From Nonomuraea cavernae (lineage in GTDB: Bacteria; Actinomycetota; Actinomycetes; Streptosporangiales; Streptosporangiaceae), in contig NZ_BMNH01000010.1 in assembly GCF_014646355.1 (NCBI RefSeq), positions 153,888-217,887 of the forward strand: 64,000 nt of DNA, written 5' to 3'. Below, piece by piece: positions 8,011-17,489 of the stretch. Position 1 is the stretch's first letter. Every line of letters starts with the position of its first letter. The translations under genes were made by a program, and so were the position numbers. Below the pieces are notes generated by a model. The model was not told where the DNA came from and ran no database searches. It saw only the letters and a list, made by a program, of their open reading frames with translations.

Positions 8011-9513
8011 TCAGCGGCGCAGCCAGAGCGTGCTGTCGGGAGCGACCGTCCCGTCGCCCGCCTGGGGGCCGCTCGACAGCAGCACCTCGCTGCGCAGCCC
8101 GAGCGCGGCCAGCTCGACCGGCCGCTCGCCGGTGTTGAGCACCACGGCCAAGCCCGGGTCCCGCTCGAACGCGAGCACGTCCCTGGGGGAGTCGAGCCAG
8201 GTCAGCGTGCCGCCGCCGAGCGCCGGATGCTCCTTGCGGATGCGCAGCGCGGCCCGGTAGAGGCTCAGCGTGGAGCCGGGGTCGCCGTGCTGCGCCTCGG
8301 CCGACAGCGGGCCCCACGAGGCGGGGATCGGCAGCCAGGGGTCGCGCCAGCCGAAGCCGGGCTCGCCGGTCCACGGGATCGGCACCCGGCAGCCGTCGCG
8401 GCTCTCGCCGCTGCGCCGGAAGGCCGGGTCCTGGCGCAGCTCGTCCGGCAGGTCGAGCACCTCGGGCAGGCCGAGCTCCTCGCCGTTGTAGACGTAGGCG
8501 GAGCCGGGCAGCGCGAGCATCAGCAGCGTGGCCGCCCTGGCCCGGCCGAGCCCGCCGTGGCGGGTGACGTGCCGCGGCTTGTCGTGGTTGGACAGCACCC
8601 AGGTGGTGGGCGAGCCCACCAGCTCCGCCTCGGCCAGCGCCTTCTCGATGACCGTCCGGAACGCCTTGGCGTGGTAGTCGGCCAGCATGAACTCGAAGTT
8701 GAACGCCTGGTGCAGCTGGTCCGGGCCGACGTAGCGGGCCAGTCGCTCGGGCGACGACACCCAGGCCTCGGCGACCGCCATCCGCCCGCCGGGGTAGGAG
8801 TCGAGGATCGGCCGCCACTCGCGGTAGATGTCGTGCACGCCGTCCTGGTCGAAGTACGGCACGCGCTCGTCGCCGAGCATCTCGGCCTGGGGCCCCTCCT
8901 TGGGGCCGACGTCCGGCAGGCCCTCGGCCTTGACCATGCCGTGCGCCACGTCCACCCGGAAGCCGTCGACGCCGCGGTCCAGCCAGAACCGCAGCACGTC
9001 GCGGAACTCGGCGCGCACCTCCGGGTGCTCCCAGTTGAGATCGGGCTGCTCGGGCGCGAACAGGTGCAGGTACCACTGCCCGTCCTCGACCTGGGTCCAG
9101 GCCGGCCCGCCGAAGATCGACTCCCAGTCGTTCGGCCGGTCGCGGAAGATGTAGCGGTCGCGCAGCCCCGCCTGGAACCAGGGGTGCCGGTCGGAGGAGT
9201 GGTTGGGCACCAGGTCCACGATCACCCGGATGCCCCGCGCGTGCGCGTCACGGACCAGCTCGTCGAAGTCGTCGAGCGTGCCGAACATCGGATCGACGTC
9301 GCGGTGGTCGGCCACGTCGTAGCCGGCGTCGGCCATCGGCGAGGTGTAGAAGGGGCTCAGCCAGATGGCGTCGACGCCGAGCTCGCTCAGATAGCCGAGG
9401 CGGTGGCGGACGCCCTGGAGATCGCCGATGCCGTCGCCGTTGGCGTCGGCGAAGCTCCGGGGGTACACCTGGTATACAACGGCGTCGCGCCACCAGTCGT
9501 CGTCGGCCAGCAT
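8011..9513 (-). CDS. GH13 alpha-glucosidase
   Basis: 500-residue cytoplasmic glycoside hydrolase of the alpha-amylase superfamily. Conserved regions include DLVPNHSSDRHPWF, catalytic nucleophile Asp188 in DGFRVDVAHG, acid/base Glu249 in VAEAWV and Asp311 in VLSNHDKPRH. There is no signal peptide, so it acts on imported maltose or malto/isomalto-oligosaccharides. ATG 9513 is preceded by GGAAGGA at 7 nt. It is divergent from malEFG across a 298-bp regulatory region holding a MalR-like box, the aglA-malEFG layout known from Streptomyces. Exact linkage specificity (1,4 or 1,6) cannot be read. Confidence 0.92.
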   Translation of the reverse strand: MLADDDWWRDAVVYQVYPRSFADANGDGIGDLQGVRHRLGYLSELGVDAIWLSPFYTSPMADAGYDVADHRDVDPMFGTLDDFDELVRDAHARGIRVIVDLVPNHSSDRHPWFQAGLRDRYIFRDRPNDWESIFGGPAWTQVEDGQWYLHLFAPEQPDLNWEHPEVRAEFRDVLRFWLDRGVDGFRVDVAHGMVKAEGLPDVGPKEGPQAEMLGDERVPYFDQDGVHDIYREWRPILDSYPGGRMAVAEAWVSSPERLARYVGPDQLHQAFNFEFMLADYHAKAFRTVIEKALAEAELVGSPTTWVLSNHDKPRHVTRHGGLGRARAATLLMLALPGSAYVYNGEELGLPEVLDLPDELRQDPAFRRSGESRDGCRVPIPWTGEPGFGWRDPWLPIPASWGPLSAEAQHGDPGSTLSLYRAALRIRKEHPALGGGTLTWLDSPRDVLAFERDPGLAVVLNTGERPVELAALGLRSEVLLSSGPQAGDGTVAPDSTLWLRR

Positions 9514-9585
9514 GATGATCCTTCCCCCGGATGTCCGTGATGTCTGGTGCAGGATGGCGTGATTCCTTGCGAGAGGTCAAGTGCA

Positions 9586-9602
9586 AGTTGCGGAAAGTTG
9601 CA
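9586..9602. promoter_or_regulatory. Candidate MalR box in glucosidase/malE divergent promoter
   Basis: AGTTGCGGAAAGTTGCA contains a direct repeat of AGTTGC with 9-bp periodicity. The same element with two mismatches occurs at 29797-29813, upstream of the malR-like gene. A related half, TTGCAAGTT...TTTTGCAA, lies nearby at 9683-9706. The region 9514-9811 holds no gene. Confidence 0.6.
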
Positions 9603-9811
9603 TGATTCTCCTTCTGGCAGGTCAGACGCCTGCTCGGAGAAGGCGCGACGCGCGCGAGATGTTGATCCGGTAACGCTCTATTGCAAGTTCTTCCAGCTTT
9701 TGCAAAGTCCCGGTAACGTCCCGGAAATGTGAGCCGCGAAAGCGGCAAATGACGACCTTTCCGGCGGCGGCGTATGAGGTGTCGTCGCTCCTCCCGACCT
9801 CAGGAGGTCTC

Positions 9812-11092
9812 ATGCGCAACCGAACTCTGGGCACGGCCGCACTCGCGACGCTGACCTTAGCCGTCACGGCCTGCGGCGGCGGATCCCCAGCCCCCTCGGC
9901 GGCCCCCACCGGATCGGCCACCGCCCCTACCGCCGCCCCCGCCGACAAGGGCGGCGGTCAGCTCGTGATCTGGGCCGACCCCAACCGGGTCAAGGCGCTC
10001 AAGCCCTTCGCCGACCAGTTCGGCGCCGAGAACGGCGTGACCGTCGAGGTCAAGGAGATCAGCAAGGACAACCAGCAGACCTTCCTTACCGCCTCCCAGC
10101 AGGGCAGCGGCCCCGACGTCATGGTCGGCGCGCACGACTGGATCGGCAACCTGGTGCAGAACGGCGCCATCGACCCGGTCAACCTGACCGAGCAGCAGAA
10201 GGCCGCCTTCCCCGAGATCGCCCTGAAGGCCGTCACGTTCGACGGGCAGGTCTACGCGGCGCCGTACGCGGTCGAGAACATCGCGCTGATCCGCAACACC
10301 GAGCTCGCGCCCGACGCCCCGGCCACCCTGGAGGACATGGTCGCCAAGGGCAAGGAGCTCAAGGAAGCCGGCAAGGTCAAGGAGATCCTCTGCCTGCCCG
10401 TCGCGCAGAAGGGCGACGCCTTCCACGTCTACCCGATCTTCGCCGCGGGCGGCGGCTCGCTGTTCGGCACCACCCCCGCCGGCGACCCCGACCCCAAGAA
10501 GGTGCTGCTCGGCTCGGCCGAGTCCGTCAAGGCGTTCGGCAGGCTCAAGGAGCTCGGCGAGAAGGGCGACGGCGCGCTCAAGACCTCCATCACCAACGAG
10601 AACTACGTCGCCACCTTCGCCGGCGGCAGATGCGCCTTCCTGGTCTCCGGCCCGTGGGCCATGGGCGACGTGAAGAAGGGCGGCATCAGCTACGACATCA
10701 CGCCCGTCCCGTCGTTCAAGGACGGCAAGCCGGCCACGCCGTTCGTCGGCGTCCAGTCGTTCTTCGTCGCCGCCAAGGGCAGGAACAAGACCCTGGCCCA
10801 GGAGTTCGTCGCCAACTACGTGACCAACAAGGACGTGGCCAAGGCCCTGTACGACGCCGACCCGCGCCCGCCGGCGCTCACCGCCGCCCTGCAGGAGGTG
10901 CAGGCGGCCGACGCCGACGCCGGCAAGTTCATGGACGCCGGCAAGGACGGTTTCCCGATGCCCGCCATCCCCGAGATGCAGGCGGTCTGGGAGCCGTTCG
11001 GCATCGCCGAGGCGGCGGTCGTCAAGGGCGGGGACGCCGCCAAGGCGGCCGAGGCCGCGCAGAAGACCATCGACGGCTCCCTCAAGAACTGA
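9812..11092 (+). CDS. malE: Maltose/maltodextrin-binding lipoprotein
   Basis: 426-residue solute-binding lipoprotein. The signal peptide ends in a lipobox with Cys21 (AVTACGGG), followed by a Pro/Ala/Thr linker. The mature domain begins GGQLVIWADPNRVKALKPF and has MalE-type motifs: GPDVMVGAHDWIGNLVQNGAI, YAAPYAVENIALIRN and the C-terminal NKDVAKALYDADPRPPALTA. ATG 9812 is preceded by AGGAGG at 5 nt, which overrules a longer frame starting at 9749. It is the first gene of malEFG, with malF beginning 4 bp after its stop. It probably delivers maltodextrins to MalFG; the ATPase is encoded elsewhere. Confidence 0.92.
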   Translation: MRNRTLGTAALATLTLAVTACGGGSPAPSAAPTGSATAPTAAPADKGGGQLVIWADPNRVKALKPFADQFGAENGVTVEVKEISKDNQQTFLTASQQGSGPDVMVGAHDWIGNLVQNGAIDPVNLTEQQKAAFPEIALKAVTFDGQVYAAPYAVENIALIRNTELAPDAPATLEDMVAKGKELKEAGKVKEILCLPVAQKGDAFHVYPIFAAGGGSLFGTTPAGDPDPKKVLLGSAESVKAFGRLKELGEKGDGALKTSITNENYVATFAGGRCAFLVSGPWAMGDVKKGGISYDITPVPSFKDGKPATPFVGVQSFFVAAKGRNKTLAQEFVANYVTNKDVAKALYDADPRPPALTAALQEVQAADADAGKFMDAGKDGFPMPAIPEMQAVWEPFGIAEAAVVKGGDAAKAAEAAQKTIDGSLKN

Positions 11093-11096
11093 CGCC

Positions 11097-12665
11097 ATGA
11101 CCTCGGACGTCCCCGAGGCCGCCAAGCCCCGCCGGGCGCCGCGGCCGCGCCGGGAGATCACCACCGCCTACGTGGTGACCAGGATCGCGGTGCTCGCCGT
11201 GACCGCCGCGATCCTGGTGTACGCGGTGCCGCCGCTGGTCGCGGCGCGGGCCTGGATCGCGCTGGCGGTGCTGGTCGCGGTCACCGCGGCCATCGTCTGC
11301 CTCTACCTGACCCGGCGCCTCATCCCGGCGAAGTACCTCGTCCCCGGCACCGTCCTGCTGATCGCGTTCCAGCTGTTCCCCATCCTCTACACGGTGAGCA
11401 CCGCGTTCACGAACTTCGGCGACGGCCACCGCGGCGACAAGCAGTCGGCCGTCACCGCGATCGAGACCGGCTCGGTCCGGCAGGCGCCCGGCTCGCCCGA
11501 GTACACACTGACCGCGGCCCTGCGCGGCGACGAGCTGGTGTTCCTGCTCGTCGACCCGGAGACCAGGCGGGTCCAGACGGGATCCGGCGAAGGGCTGGCC
11601 CCGCTGGAGGGCGCCCGGCTCGGCGTGACCGGCAAGGTGCTGGCCGCGCCCGGCCTCACCGTGCTGACCGCGCCGCAGGCGGCCGCCCGCGGCGCGGAGA
11701 TCGCGGCGCTGGCGGTGCCCACCGCCGGCGGGCTGATCAAGGCCAACGGCCTCAGCCGCGCCGTCGAGGGCCGGGCGGCGCTCGACTACGACCCCGCCTG
11801 CGACTGCGTCCGCGGCGACGGCGACACGTGGACGGCCGACGAGGCGCGGGGCTACTTCCTCAACGCCAGAGGGGAGCACCTGGCGCAGGGCTGGCAGGTC
11901 GGCGTCGGTTTGGACAACTTCGCCCGGGTGCTGACCAACCCCACGATCTCCGGTTACTTCGCGGGGGTGTTCGGGTGGAACGTGGTGTTCGCGCTGGCCT
12001 CGGTGGTGACGACGTTCGGGCTCGGCATGGGGGTGGCGCTGGCGCTGCACCACCCCCGCATGCGCGGCACGCGTTTCTACCGGATCGCGCTGATCCTGCC
12101 GTACGCGATGCCCTCCTTCGCCATGCTGCTGGTCTGGCGTGACCTGTTCAACCGCGACTTCGGGCTGGTCAACCAGTCGCTGGGGCTGACCGTCGACTGG
12201 ATGGGGGAGCCGGTCACCGCGAGGTTCGCGGTCATCCTGGTCAACCTCTGGCTGGGCTTCCCGTACATGTTCCTGGTGACGACGGGCGCGTTGCAGGCCA
12301 TCCCGCGCGAGCTGACCGAGGCGGCCTCGATCGACGGGGCCTCGCCGTGGCACGCCTTCCGCAGGGTGACGCTGCCGCTGCTGCTGGTGGCGCTCACGCC
12401 GCTGCTCATCTCGTCGTTCGCGTTCAACTTCAACAACTTCAACGCGATCCAGCTCACCAGCGAGGGCGGCCCGTTCCCGGCCGAGAACCCGCAGGTGGGA
12501 GCCACCGACCTGCTGATCACCTACACGTTCCGGCTGGCGTTCGGCACCGGCGGGGCGCAGTTCGGCTTCGCCGCCGCCATCTCGGTGTTCATCTTCGCGA
12601 TCGTCGCGCTCATCTCGGTGGTGACCTTCCGCCGGACCCGCAGGCAGGAGGAGGTCTACGCATGA
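11097..12665 (+). CDS. malF: Maltose ABC transporter permease MalF
   Basis: 522-residue inner-membrane permease, longer than ordinary sugar permeases because it carries the MalF-specific extracytoplasmic P2-like insert (about residues 100-275, after FQLFPILYTVSTAFTNF). Three N-terminal helices precede the insert; the core permease begins near VGVGLDNFARVLTNP. The EAA coupling loop reads ELTEAASIDGASPWHAFRRV. The long insert identifies it as a maltose-type system. Four bp separate it from malE, and its stop overlaps the malG start. Confidence 0.93.
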   Translation: MTSDVPEAAKPRRAPRPRREITTAYVVTRIAVLAVTAAILVYAVPPLVAARAWIALAVLVAVTAAIVCLYLTRRLIPAKYLVPGTVLLIAFQLFPILYTVSTAFTNFGDGHRGDKQSAVTAIETGSVRQAPGSPEYTLTAALRGDELVFLLVDPETRRVQTGSGEGLAPLEGARLGVTGKVLAAPGLTVLTAPQAAARGAEIAALAVPTAGGLIKANGLSRAVEGRAALDYDPACDCVRGDGDTWTADEARGYFLNARGEHLAQGWQVGVGLDNFARVLTNPTISGYFAGVFGWNVVFALASVVTTFGLGMGVALALHHPRMRGTRFYRIALILPYAMPSFAMLLVWRDLFNRDFGLVNQSLGLTVDWMGEPVTARFAVILVNLWLGFPYMFLVTTGALQAIPRELTEAASIDGASPWHAFRRVTLPLLLVALTPLLISSFAFNFNNFNAIQLTSEGGPFPAENPQVGATDLLITYTFRLAFGTGGAQFGFAAAISVFIFAIVALISVVTFRRTRRQEEVYA

Positions 12666-13501
12666 GACTCGCGCTGAGGCACGTGTTCGTGCTGGTCGTG
12701 TGCGCGTTCGCGTTGTTCCCCATCGTGTTCGTGGTGTCGGCCGCGATCAACCCGCTGGGCACCCTCGCCTCCACCGACCTGCTGCCGAACGGGGCGAGCC
12801 TGGCCAACTTCGCCGACCTGTTCGGCTCCGACGTCCACCCGTTCGGCCGGTGGTTCCTCAACTCGGTGTTCATCGCGCTGACCGCGTCGTTCGCCGGTCT
12901 GCTGCTGTCGATGTCCGCCGCGTACGCCTTCAGCCGGATGCGTTTCCGCGGCCGCCGCGTCGGGCTGCTGGCGTTGCTGCTCATCCAGATGTTCCCGCAG
13001 TTCCTGGCCATCGTGACGATCTTCATCATCTTCACCGAGGTGACCGAGCTCTATCCGGCGTTCGGGTTCGACACCGCGTGGGGGCTCATTCTGCTCTACC
13101 TCGGCGGCGCGCTCGGCGTGAACACCTGGCTGATGAAGGGCTTCCTCGACACCGTGCCGAGGGAGCTCGACGAGGCCGCCACCGTCGACGGGGCCACGCA
13201 CGCGCAGATCTTCTGGCGGGTCATCATGCCGCTCGTGACGCCGATCCTCGCGGTCACCGCCATGCTGGCGTTCATCGGCACGATGAGTGAGTTCATCATG
13301 GCCAGCGTCTTCCTGCGCGACCCCGGCAGCAAGACGCTGGCGGTCGGCATGTACGGGATGATCGCCGGCGACCAGCGCAACGCCAACTTCGGCATGTTCG
13401 CCGCGGCGACGCTGCTCACCGCGATCCCGACCGTGGGGGCCTTCCTGTGGCTGCAGAGGTACATCGTCTCGGGGCTGACCTCCGGCGCCGTCAAGGGCTG
13501 A
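12662..13501 (+). CDS. malG: Maltose ABC transporter permease MalG
   Basis: 279-residue permease with about six membrane helices. The EAA loop is ELDEAATVDGATHAQIFWRV, followed by MPLVTPILAVTAMLAFIGTM. The C-terminus ends LWLQRYIVSGLTSGAVKG, the conserved MalG tail that contacts the ATPase. ATG 12662 overlaps the malF stop by 4 bp (ATGA) behind AGGAGGAGG, so translation is coupled. No malK follows; the MsiK-type ATPase at 28334-29620 is the likely partner. Confidence 0.93.
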   Translation: MRLALRHVFVLVVCAFALFPIVFVVSAAINPLGTLASTDLLPNGASLANFADLFGSDVHPFGRWFLNSVFIALTASFAGLLLSMSAAYAFSRMRFRGRRVGLLALLLIQMFPQFLAIVTIFIIFTEVTELYPAFGFDTAWGLILLYLGGALGVNTWLMKGFLDTVPRELDEAATVDGATHAQIFWRVIMPLVTPILAVTAMLAFIGTMSEFIMASVFLRDPGSKTLAVGMYGMIAGDQRNANFGMFAAATLLTAIPTVGAFLWLQRYIVSGLTSGAVKG

Positions 13502-13507
13502 CCGTGG

Positions 13508-15784
13508 TCAGCCGTCCTTGGCGGGCCCGCGGTGGACGACCGCCTTGTCTCCCGGCCCCGGGTACGCCATGATCAGCAGCCGCTGGGTGCCGTACTCGTC
13601 GCCCTTCCAGGGGAACCAGGCCAGGTGCACGCGGATGCGGTAGTGCCCCTTGCGGCCGTTGAGCGACAGGTCGGGCAGCTCGGTGCCGCTCAGGCCGTCC
13701 GTGAACGTCATCTCGCCGCCCCGGTGTTCGAAGCCGACCTCGACGACGTGGTCCCAGCCCTTGGTCTCGACCGGTGGGCGGCGCGGATAGGTCTCCAGCG
13801 TGACGCACACGTGGAAGTCGGAATGCGTCCCTATCGACACGTGGCCGGGGGCGACGGCGACCGGACCGGCGCTCGTGCTCCTGCCGCTGACGGGGAAGTC
13901 GTCGTACAGCGCCAGCCCCGCCTCGGGCCACTCGGGCTCCTTGAGGCGGATCGCCCTGGCGGGCCGGATGAGGGGGCGGTGGCGTGGGGTGGCGTCACAC
14001 TTGCGACGCTCCTCGGCCTCGAACTCCTCGAACTCGCGCTCCTGGGCCGCCGCCGCCGCGTCGGCCTTCGTTTTCGCGGCCGGGCAGATCCCGGCGAGCA
14101 CCCCGCCCAGGTCGCCGACGCTCACCCCTTCCATCTCCCGCAGGCGGGCCAGCTCGCGCGGGTCGTCGCGGGTGTAGGCGCCGCACAGGCGGCGGCCGTG
14201 GCCGAGCAGCACCTGGTCGGGGGTGGTGGCGGCGAACGTGAGCGCCTGCTGCCGGCGTACCGCGCAGATGAAGGCGCGCGGGCCGGTGATCGGCTCGGCT
14301 GCCGCCGGCTCGCCGTTCGTCTCCCAGGGCTCGGGGGGCGAACAGTCCTCGGCCGTGGTGACCGGGCCGCGTGACTGGTCGGCCGCCGGCAGGAGGCACA
14401 GGGCGACGGCGGTGGCCAGCGCCGCCGAGAGAACGTGGTGCCGCAGGCGGGCGGCGGGCGGGGCGCCGTACAGAAGGAGCAGGACGAGGGCGGAGGCGGC
14501 CAGGGCGGCGCTGTACCACAGCGGCGAGAGGCCGAAGAGGATCTCGCCGTTCCCGTTCCGGTCGAACAACCCGGCCGGGTACAGGGCCAGCCGCTGCTCG
14601 GCCATCTCGGGGATGAGCCGCCAGTCCGCCTCGCGCTCGGCGGTGAGCGCGCTCACGACGCCCGCCGCCGCGGCGATGACCAGGGCTGACATCGTCCCGC
14701 GCAGCAGCCGCCGGGTCCTGCGTACGACCGCGACCAGGATCAGCGCGGCCGGGGCGCCGACTCCGACGAGCAGGTCCACGACGACCCAGAGCACGGTCGC
14801 CGGGTAGCTCACGTACCCATGGAAGAGGTCGTCGACCAGGCCCCTCGGGCCGGTCCAGGCGGGCATCCCGCCGGCCAGGTTGACGGCCGCGGGGATCAGC
14901 GGGAGCGCCACGGCCACGGCGGCGAGCGGCCACGGTCGCGCCGGCGCGACCCGGGCCGGCGCCGGCGGGGACGGCACGGGCGGCGGGCCGCCCAGGTCGT
15001 GGGCGGAGCGGGCCTGCCACGCTGTCCCGAGGACGCCGAGGCTGCCCAGGACCATGAGGAGCACCAGGTCGTAGTCGACGCCCCAGCCGCCGAACGAGAT
15101 GATGGAGGACCCGCCGGACGACAGCAGCGACAGCCCCGCCGCGGCGATGCCCATCCGGACGGTTCCCGGCGTCCAGCGCCCGTCCCTGGCCTGCCCGGCC
15201 AGGATCGGCACCAGCCACAGCAGATAGACGACGTTGCCGAGCTGGTACGGAGCGACTGACTGCGCGACGGACCACTGGCCGAGCCCGTAGAAGACGGTGG
15301 CGGCCGTTTCCATGGCGGCGCCCGTCAGGCCCGCCACCAGCGCGAGCACCCGCAGCCACCGGGGCGATGCCCCGGCGAGGACCACGAAGAACAGGCAGAC
15401 GACAGCGATGTCGAGCAGCTCGGCGGGCAGGCCAGACCACCACGTGTACGGGCTCGGCAGCCGGTACGGCAGCGTGCAGGCGACGCTGAGATACAGGGCC
15501 GCCCGCAGCAGCCGGACCGGTCGGTCGTTGACGGTCGCCGCGCCGGCCGGGCGCCCGCGCAGCACCTGCCAGTAGGCCCATCCCTGCAGGATCCCGCCCG
15601 CGACCATGAGGAGTTCGACCCACCAGGTGTAGGGCACGAAGTCCGCGTCCCATCCTCCTGCGACGATCGCGCGCAGCGGGGCCGGGTCGCCGGTGGCCAG
15701 CGCGAGCACGCCGGACACGACGACCGCGCCCACGTAGACGGCGGCGACGAGCGCGGCGATTCTCCCGAACCGGTAGCGGCGCAC
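13508..15784 (-). CDS. Large polytopic membrane protein of unknown function
   Basis: 758 residues, not assigned to a known family. The N-terminal two thirds contain about ten to twelve hydrophobic helices in two blocks split by a Pro-rich loop (GGPPPVPSPPAPARVAPARP, near residue 270). After the last helix (about residue 450) comes a soluble C-terminal region of some 300 residues. It has paired cysteines (EDCSPP, AFICAVRR, RRLCGAY, GICPAAK), a short charged helix rich in Glu, then a probable beta-rich module (HVSIGTHSDFHVCVTLETYP ... HYRIRVHLAWFPW). The gene is convergent with malG, with only a 6-bp gap. The start at 15784 gives a basic head before helix 1. The topology suggests an exported sensor or binding domain; function unknown. 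Confidence 0.75.
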   Translation of the reverse strand: MRRYRFGRIAALVAAVYVGAVVVSGVLALATGDPAPLRAIVAGGWDADFVPYTWWVELLMVAGGILQGWAYWQVLRGRPAGAATVNDRPVRLLRAALYLSVACTLPYRLPSPYTWWSGLPAELLDIAVVCLFFVVLAGASPRWLRVLALVAGLTGAAMETAATVFYGLGQWSVAQSVAPYQLGNVVYLLWLVPILAGQARDGRWTPGTVRMGIAAAGLSLLSSGGSSIISFGGWGVDYDLVLLMVLGSLGVLGTAWQARSAHDLGGPPPVPSPPAPARVAPARPWPLAAVAVALPLIPAAVNLAGGMPAWTGPRGLVDDLFHGYVSYPATVLWVVVDLLVGVGAPAALILVAVVRRTRRLLRGTMSALVIAAAAGVVSALTAEREADWRLIPEMAEQRLALYPAGLFDRNGNGEILFGLSPLWYSAALAASALVLLLLYGAPPAARLRHHVLSAALATAVALCLLPAADQSRGPVTTAEDCSPPEPWETNGEPAAAEPITGPRAFICAVRRQQALTFAATTPDQVLLGHGRRLCGAYTRDDPRELARLREMEGVSVGDLGGVLAGICPAAKTKADAAAAAQEREFEEFEAEERRKCDATPRHRPLIRPARAIRLKEPEWPEAGLALYDDFPVSGRSTSAGPVAVAPGHVSIGTHSDFHVCVTLETYPRRPPVETKGWDHVVEVGFEHRGGEMTFTDGLSGTELPDLSLNGRKGHYRIRVHLAWFPWKGDEYGTQRLLIMAYPGPGDKAVVHRGPAKDG

Positions 15785-15985
15785 GGGAACATCCCTAGAG
15801 AGCGAGTGAACAGCCTCCGAACAAAGGCGCCCAACCCTAGCGAGCCATCAGAAATCGATCAAGCCCTGTGGCAGCGGCGGAGCCACGCGGTGCCGCGCCG
15901 GTGATCAGTGTCTGGCGTCCGTTCCGGTGAGCCGCTAGGTTGGCGGATTACCGTCCGTCCTCCCTCCAGAACATGGTGTGCCCGC

Positions 15986-17236
15986 ATGAGATTGCTGTCC
16001 GTGGTCGCCGTGGCCTCGTTGCTGCCCGCCGTTCCCGCCGCGGCGCAGGCCCAGGCCGGCACCACCTACTACGTCGACTCCAAGGGCGGCGACGACGGAG
16101 CGGCCGGCACCAGTGCCACCGCCCCGTGGCGCTCGCTCGACCGGGTCAACCAGGCCGATCTCAAGCCGGGCGACGCGGTCAGCCTCAAGCGCGGCAGCAG
16201 GTGGACCGGCAGCCTCAAGCTCGAGGCCGACGGCACCCGCGCCAGACCCATCGTCGTCCAGCCGTACGGCAAGGGCCCTCTCGCCAGGATCAGCGGCAGG
16301 GAGGCCAACTGCGTGGTCGTCAGCGGCGACCACTGGCGGATCAGCGGCGTGCGCGCCTCCGGCTGCCATTGGGCGGGCTTCGAGGTGGCCGGTGACGGCA
16401 ACCACCTGATCGGGGTGCGGGCCGACGGCAACGTCACCGGCGTCTGGGTCACTCCGACCGGCTCCCGCAACACCATCCGCGACAGCCGGATCGCCGGCAA
16501 CAACCGGATGAGCGTCAACGACGTGGGCGGCGACAACGACTCCGGCGCCTTCGGTGTCCTGCTCAACGGCGACGACAACGTGGTCACCGGCAACACCATC
16601 ACCGGCAGCCACGCGGCCAGCCACGACTACGTGATGGACGGCGCGGCCATCGAGATCTACAACGGCGACCGCAACCTGGTCACCTACAACAAGGCGCACA
16701 ACAACGAGACGTTCACCGAGCTGGGCGCGCAGAAGGGCAAGACCGCCACCGGCAACGTGTTCGCCTTCAACGTCGTCACCTCCACTCTCAAGCAGGGCTC
16801 CTTCCTCATCACGCGCGGCCCGGGGCACATCGTCGGGCCGGTCAAGGGCACCATCGCGGTGCACAACTCGGTCTACCTGCCGGCGCGCAAGACGATCGGC
16901 TGGTCCTGCCACGACGGCTGCTCACCGTCGATCCTGAAGCTCCGCAACAACGTCGTCCTCGTCGGCGGGCAGGCGGGCTACGAGGACGGCAAGGGGGCCG
17001 ACGAGGGCGGCGGCGTCTACAAGGCGACCTCGATCAGGTTCAAGCTCGGCCCCCGCTCGGTCATGGCCGACCCGCGCCTCACCTCTCGCACCGACCTGCG
17101 GCCGCGCCCCGGCTCCCCGGCCCTCGGCCGCGCCTTCCCGCTCTCGGGGGCCTGGTACGGCGGCAAGGCCCTCACCCGCGACATCACCGGCAAGCCGCTC
17201 CCAGCCACCCCCGCCGCCGGCGCCTACCAGCCCTGA
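15986..17236 (+). CDS. Secreted right-handed beta-helix protein
   Basis: 416 residues. A signal peptide (RLLSVVAVASLLPAVPAAAQ) is followed by TTYYVDSKGGDDGAAGTSAT, the usual opening of parallel beta-helix carbohydrate enzymes. The body has repeating coils with N/D/G-rich turns (NCVVVSGDHWRISGV, NHLIGVRADGNVTGVWV, NTIRDSRIAGNNRMSVNDVG, NVVTGNTITGSH). This is the PbH1/pectate-lyase-like fold, so the protein is probably a polysaccharide lyase, hydrolase or epimerase acting outside the cell. Catalytic residues cannot be assigned. ATG 15986 opens directly into the signal sequence. Confidence 0.82.
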   Translation: MRLLSVVAVASLLPAVPAAAQAQAGTTYYVDSKGGDDGAAGTSATAPWRSLDRVNQADLKPGDAVSLKRGSRWTGSLKLEADGTRARPIVVQPYGKGPLARISGREANCVVVSGDHWRISGVRASGCHWAGFEVAGDGNHLIGVRADGNVTGVWVTPTGSRNTIRDSRIAGNNRMSVNDVGGDNDSGAFGVLLNGDDNVVTGNTITGSHAASHDYVMDGAAIEIYNGDRNLVTYNKAHNNETFTELGAQKGKTATGNVFAFNVVTSTLKQGSFLITRGPGHIVGPVKGTIAVHNSVYLPARKTIGWSCHDGCSPSILKLRNNVVLVGGQAGYEDGKGADEGGGVYKATSIRFKLGPRSVMADPRLTSRTDLRPRPGSPALGRAFPLSGAWYGGKALTRDITGKPLPATPAAGAYQP

Positions 17237-17357
17237 CCGCTCCGCCGCGCATGGCCCGTCGGCCGTGACGCGGTCGCCGCTGTCGAAGAGGAGCGCCAGG
17301 AGGGCGTATCGGGGGTAGGAAAAGTGCAGGTCAGGGGCGGATAGCCGCAGGTAGAGG

Positions 17358-17379
17358 TTGTCGAACCCTTGTCGACAAG
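17358..17379. promoter_or_regulatory. Possible operator upstream of ACT-like gene
   Basis: TTGTCGA occurs twice, 11 bp apart (17358 and 17369); the second copy is part of the perfect palindrome CTTGTCGACAAG (17368-17379). It lies 110 bp before the ACT-like gene. No regulator is identified. Confidence 0.3.
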
Positions 17380-17489
17380 CTGGGATTAGCGTTGCATGCT
17401 GGGACTAACCGCAGCATGTGCGACATATCCGTGGAACCTACGCGAAACCTTTCCACGGCACTGTGAGAGCCTCTGGAAAGGGGGCGGCG

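Noticed and set aside
9683..9706. TTGCAAGTT...TTTTGCAA as an independent second MalR operator
   Set aside because: Only the TGCAAGTT part matches the shared element; mentioned with the main box but not strong enough to call alone.
9857..11164. 435-codon minus-strand frame over malE
   Set aside because: Antisense shadow; malE has a lipobox, a good ribosome site and operon context.
17395..17418. CATGCTG...CAGCATG inverted repeat as a terminator or riboswitch before the ACT-like gene
   Set aside because: Only 7-bp arms, no tract and no known RNA class pattern.
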